From Thermacetogenium sp. UBA4966 (GTDB lineage: Bacteria; Bacillota; DSM-12270; Thermacetogeniales; Thermacetogeniaceae): a stretch of DNA of 6,827 bases. Below the pieces are notes generated by a model. That model was not told the origin of the DNA and made no database searches. It saw only the letters and a program-made list of their open reading frames with translations. The DNA lies in the NCBI GenBank assembly GCA_002397275.1, contig DHAA01000114.1, forward strand, positions 1 to 6,827, in the 5' to 3' direction. Of the stretch, positions 5,667 through 6,827 are shown piece after piece; the first letter of the stretch is position 1, and each line of letters begins with the position of its first letter. A program made the translations under genes and the position numbers.

Positions 5667-5772
5667 AGACTTATGATTTAATTGGTCTGTGAACCGCTGA
5701 ATTTATCTGTCTGGCACAAAGAAAAAAGAAAGTTCTAAAATGAAATCTATTAATGGCGATGTGGCGGAGGAA

Positions 5773-6827
5773 ATGTTGAAAACGCTTTATCTGACTGTAA
5801 ACCCTGCCCACCCCGAGCCGGATCTGATCGCAGAGGGGGCGGGGGTGATCAAAAAGGGCGGCCTGGTGGCTTTTCCCACAGAAACCGTCTACGGGCTGGG
5901 GGCTGACGGCCTTAACGCGGATGCGGTTTTGAGGATATTTCAGGTCAAAGGGAGGCCTCAGGAAAACCCCTTGATCCTGCATGTGTCATCATTGGAGCAG
6001 GCTCGCGAATTGGTCGCTTCCTGGCCCCCGGCCGCGGATCTGCTGGCGCGGAGATTCTTGCCCGGGCCCCTGACGCTGATCATCCCGCGCTCTCCGGGGA
6101 TACCAGATCTGGTCACTGCGGGCCTGCCTACGGTCGCCCTGCGCTATCCCGGGAACATGGTCGCTCTGGCTCTGATTAAGGCGAGCGGGAGGCCTTTGGC
6201 CGCTCCGAGCGCTAATATCTCCGGGCGTCCCAGCCCAACTCAGGCGCGGCATGTTATGGCTGATCTCAACGGCAAGATCGAGATGGTTCTGGACGGCGGG
6301 CCGACAGAGGTGGGAGTGGAATCCACTATTTTAAGTCTGGCTGAAAAGCGCCCGCTCCTGCTGAGGCCCGGCGGGGTGACCAGAGAAGAGATTGAAGAAC
6401 TGTTGGGGGAAGAGATCGTGGTCCCGGAAATGGTTCTGCACCCGGAGGAGAATTTCAACAAGGGGCCGGCAAAGGCGGCGCCCTGCCCGGGGGTCTGTTT
6501 TAAGCATTATTCTCCGCGGGCGCAGGTGATCATGGTCACAGGCAGCCCCGAGGAGCAGGTACCCAAGGTGCGGAGCTTTCTAGCCCAAAACAGCGAACGC
6601 CGCATAGGAATTTTGGCCACCAGCGAACACCTCCCCATCTACAAGAATTTCGGCGCTTCAGTTTACCTGGCGGCGCTGGGCTCGCGTTTTAGCCCTGAGG
6701 AGATAGCCAACCATCTGTTCAACGCCTTCCGGGAGTGTGACGAAGCGGGCGCGGAGGTGGTTCTGGTGGAGACAGTGGCGCCCGTAGGAATGGGACTGGC
6801 CGTCATGAACCGCTTGTGCCGCGCCGC
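5773..6827 (+). CDS. tsaC: L-threonylcarbamoyladenylate synthase, Sua5/YwlC type (3' end cut by the window)
   Basis: The enzyme makes threonylcarbamoyl-AMP from threonine, bicarbonate and ATP, the first step of the t6A modification at position 37 of ANN-decoding tRNAs. The frame stays open to the window edge: 351 codons, against about 346 in B. subtilis YwlC, and it ends in MGLAVMNRLCRA, so only a short tail should be missing. The YrdC-like domain shows KKGGLVAFPTETVYGLGAD (27-45), K59-G-R-P62, PGPLTLII, PSANISG (145-151) and VEST (182-185). A linker leads to FKHYSPRA (243-250) and the C-terminal Sua5 domain, making this the long two-domain form. The start is uncertain: ATG 5773 lies only two bases after GGAGG (5766-5770), TTG 5776 is better spaced, and ATG 5740 would add 11 residues with a weaker site. 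The gene is divergent from the DUF1646 gene. Confidence 0.94.
   Translation, partial: MLKTLYLTVNPAHPEPDLIAEGAGVIKKGGLVAFPTETVYGLGADGLNADAVLRIFQVKGRPQENPLILHVSSLEQARELVASWPPAADLLARRFLPGPLTLIIPRSPGIPDLVTAGLPTVALRYPGNMVALALIKASGRPLAAPSANISGRPSPTQARHVMADLNGKIEMVLDGGPTEVGVESTILSLAEKRPLLLRPGGVTREEIEELLGEEIVVPEMVLHPEENFNKGPAKAAPCPGVCFKHYSPRAQVIMVTGSPEEQVPKVRSFLAQNSERRIGILATSEHLPIYKNFGASVYLAALGSRFSPEEIANHLFNAFRECDEAGAEVVLVETVAPVGMGLAVMNRLCRA

Noticed and set aside
5584..5772. Riboswitch or T-box leader for the transporter or tsaC
   Set aside because: I see no recognisable conserved core, specifier region or terminator/antiterminator pair in this spacer.
5671..6461. Three minus-strand open frames over the tsaC region
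   Set aside because: They are opposite a clearly conserved Sua5-type coding sequence and have no recognisable features.

Overview
The window looks like a chromosomal segment of a Gram-positive, Clostridia-type bacterium (Firmicutes; I would guess the Peptococcaceae/Desulfotomaculum side, but cannot prove it). The reasons are the gene order rpmE - DUF1385 (YqhQ type) - prfA - prmC followed by a Sua5-type tsaC, the strong purine-rich ribosome binding sites, the free use of TTG starts, and promoters of the sigma-A type. From about position 950 onward the sequence is G/C-rich, while the first ~850 bases are clearly A/T-rich.

Layout. Positions 1-854 hold the last codons of an unidentified gene, which overlap by ATGA the start of an ABC-2 type membrane permease; a 25-bp perfect inverted repeat spans that junction. 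A good promoter at 896-925 then opens a rightward translation block: ribosomal protein L31 (959-1177), a DUF1385 membrane protein (1225-2103), release factor 1 (2167-3258) and, one base later, the methyltransferase that modifies release factors (3260-4243). A 308-base gene-free stretch follows (4244-4551). It holds several hairpins, among them a long one built from 7-base repeats, and it is framed by two copies of a 28-base direct repeat. A leftward gene for a DUF1646 membrane transporter (5583-4552) converges on this stretch. Upstream of it, a 189-base divergent spacer separates it from a rightward Sua5/YwlC-type threonylcarbamoyl-AMP synthase gene that runs off the right edge; its last few codons are missing.

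How the genes fit together. RF1 ends translation at UAA/UAG. PrmC methylates the glutamine of its GGQ motif. L31 is part of the 50S subunit. TsaC makes the activated intermediate for the t6A modification of ANN-decoding tRNAs. All four therefore serve translation, with the DUF1385 protein as a conserved but functionally unassigned companion. The DUF1646 transporter and the ABC permease have no evident functional link to the block.

I see no defence system, mobile-element protein, CRISPR array, rRNA or tRNA. The most unusual parts are the structured 4244-4556 stretch, the long insertion and NLPY variant in PrmC, and the inverted repeat at the left edge.
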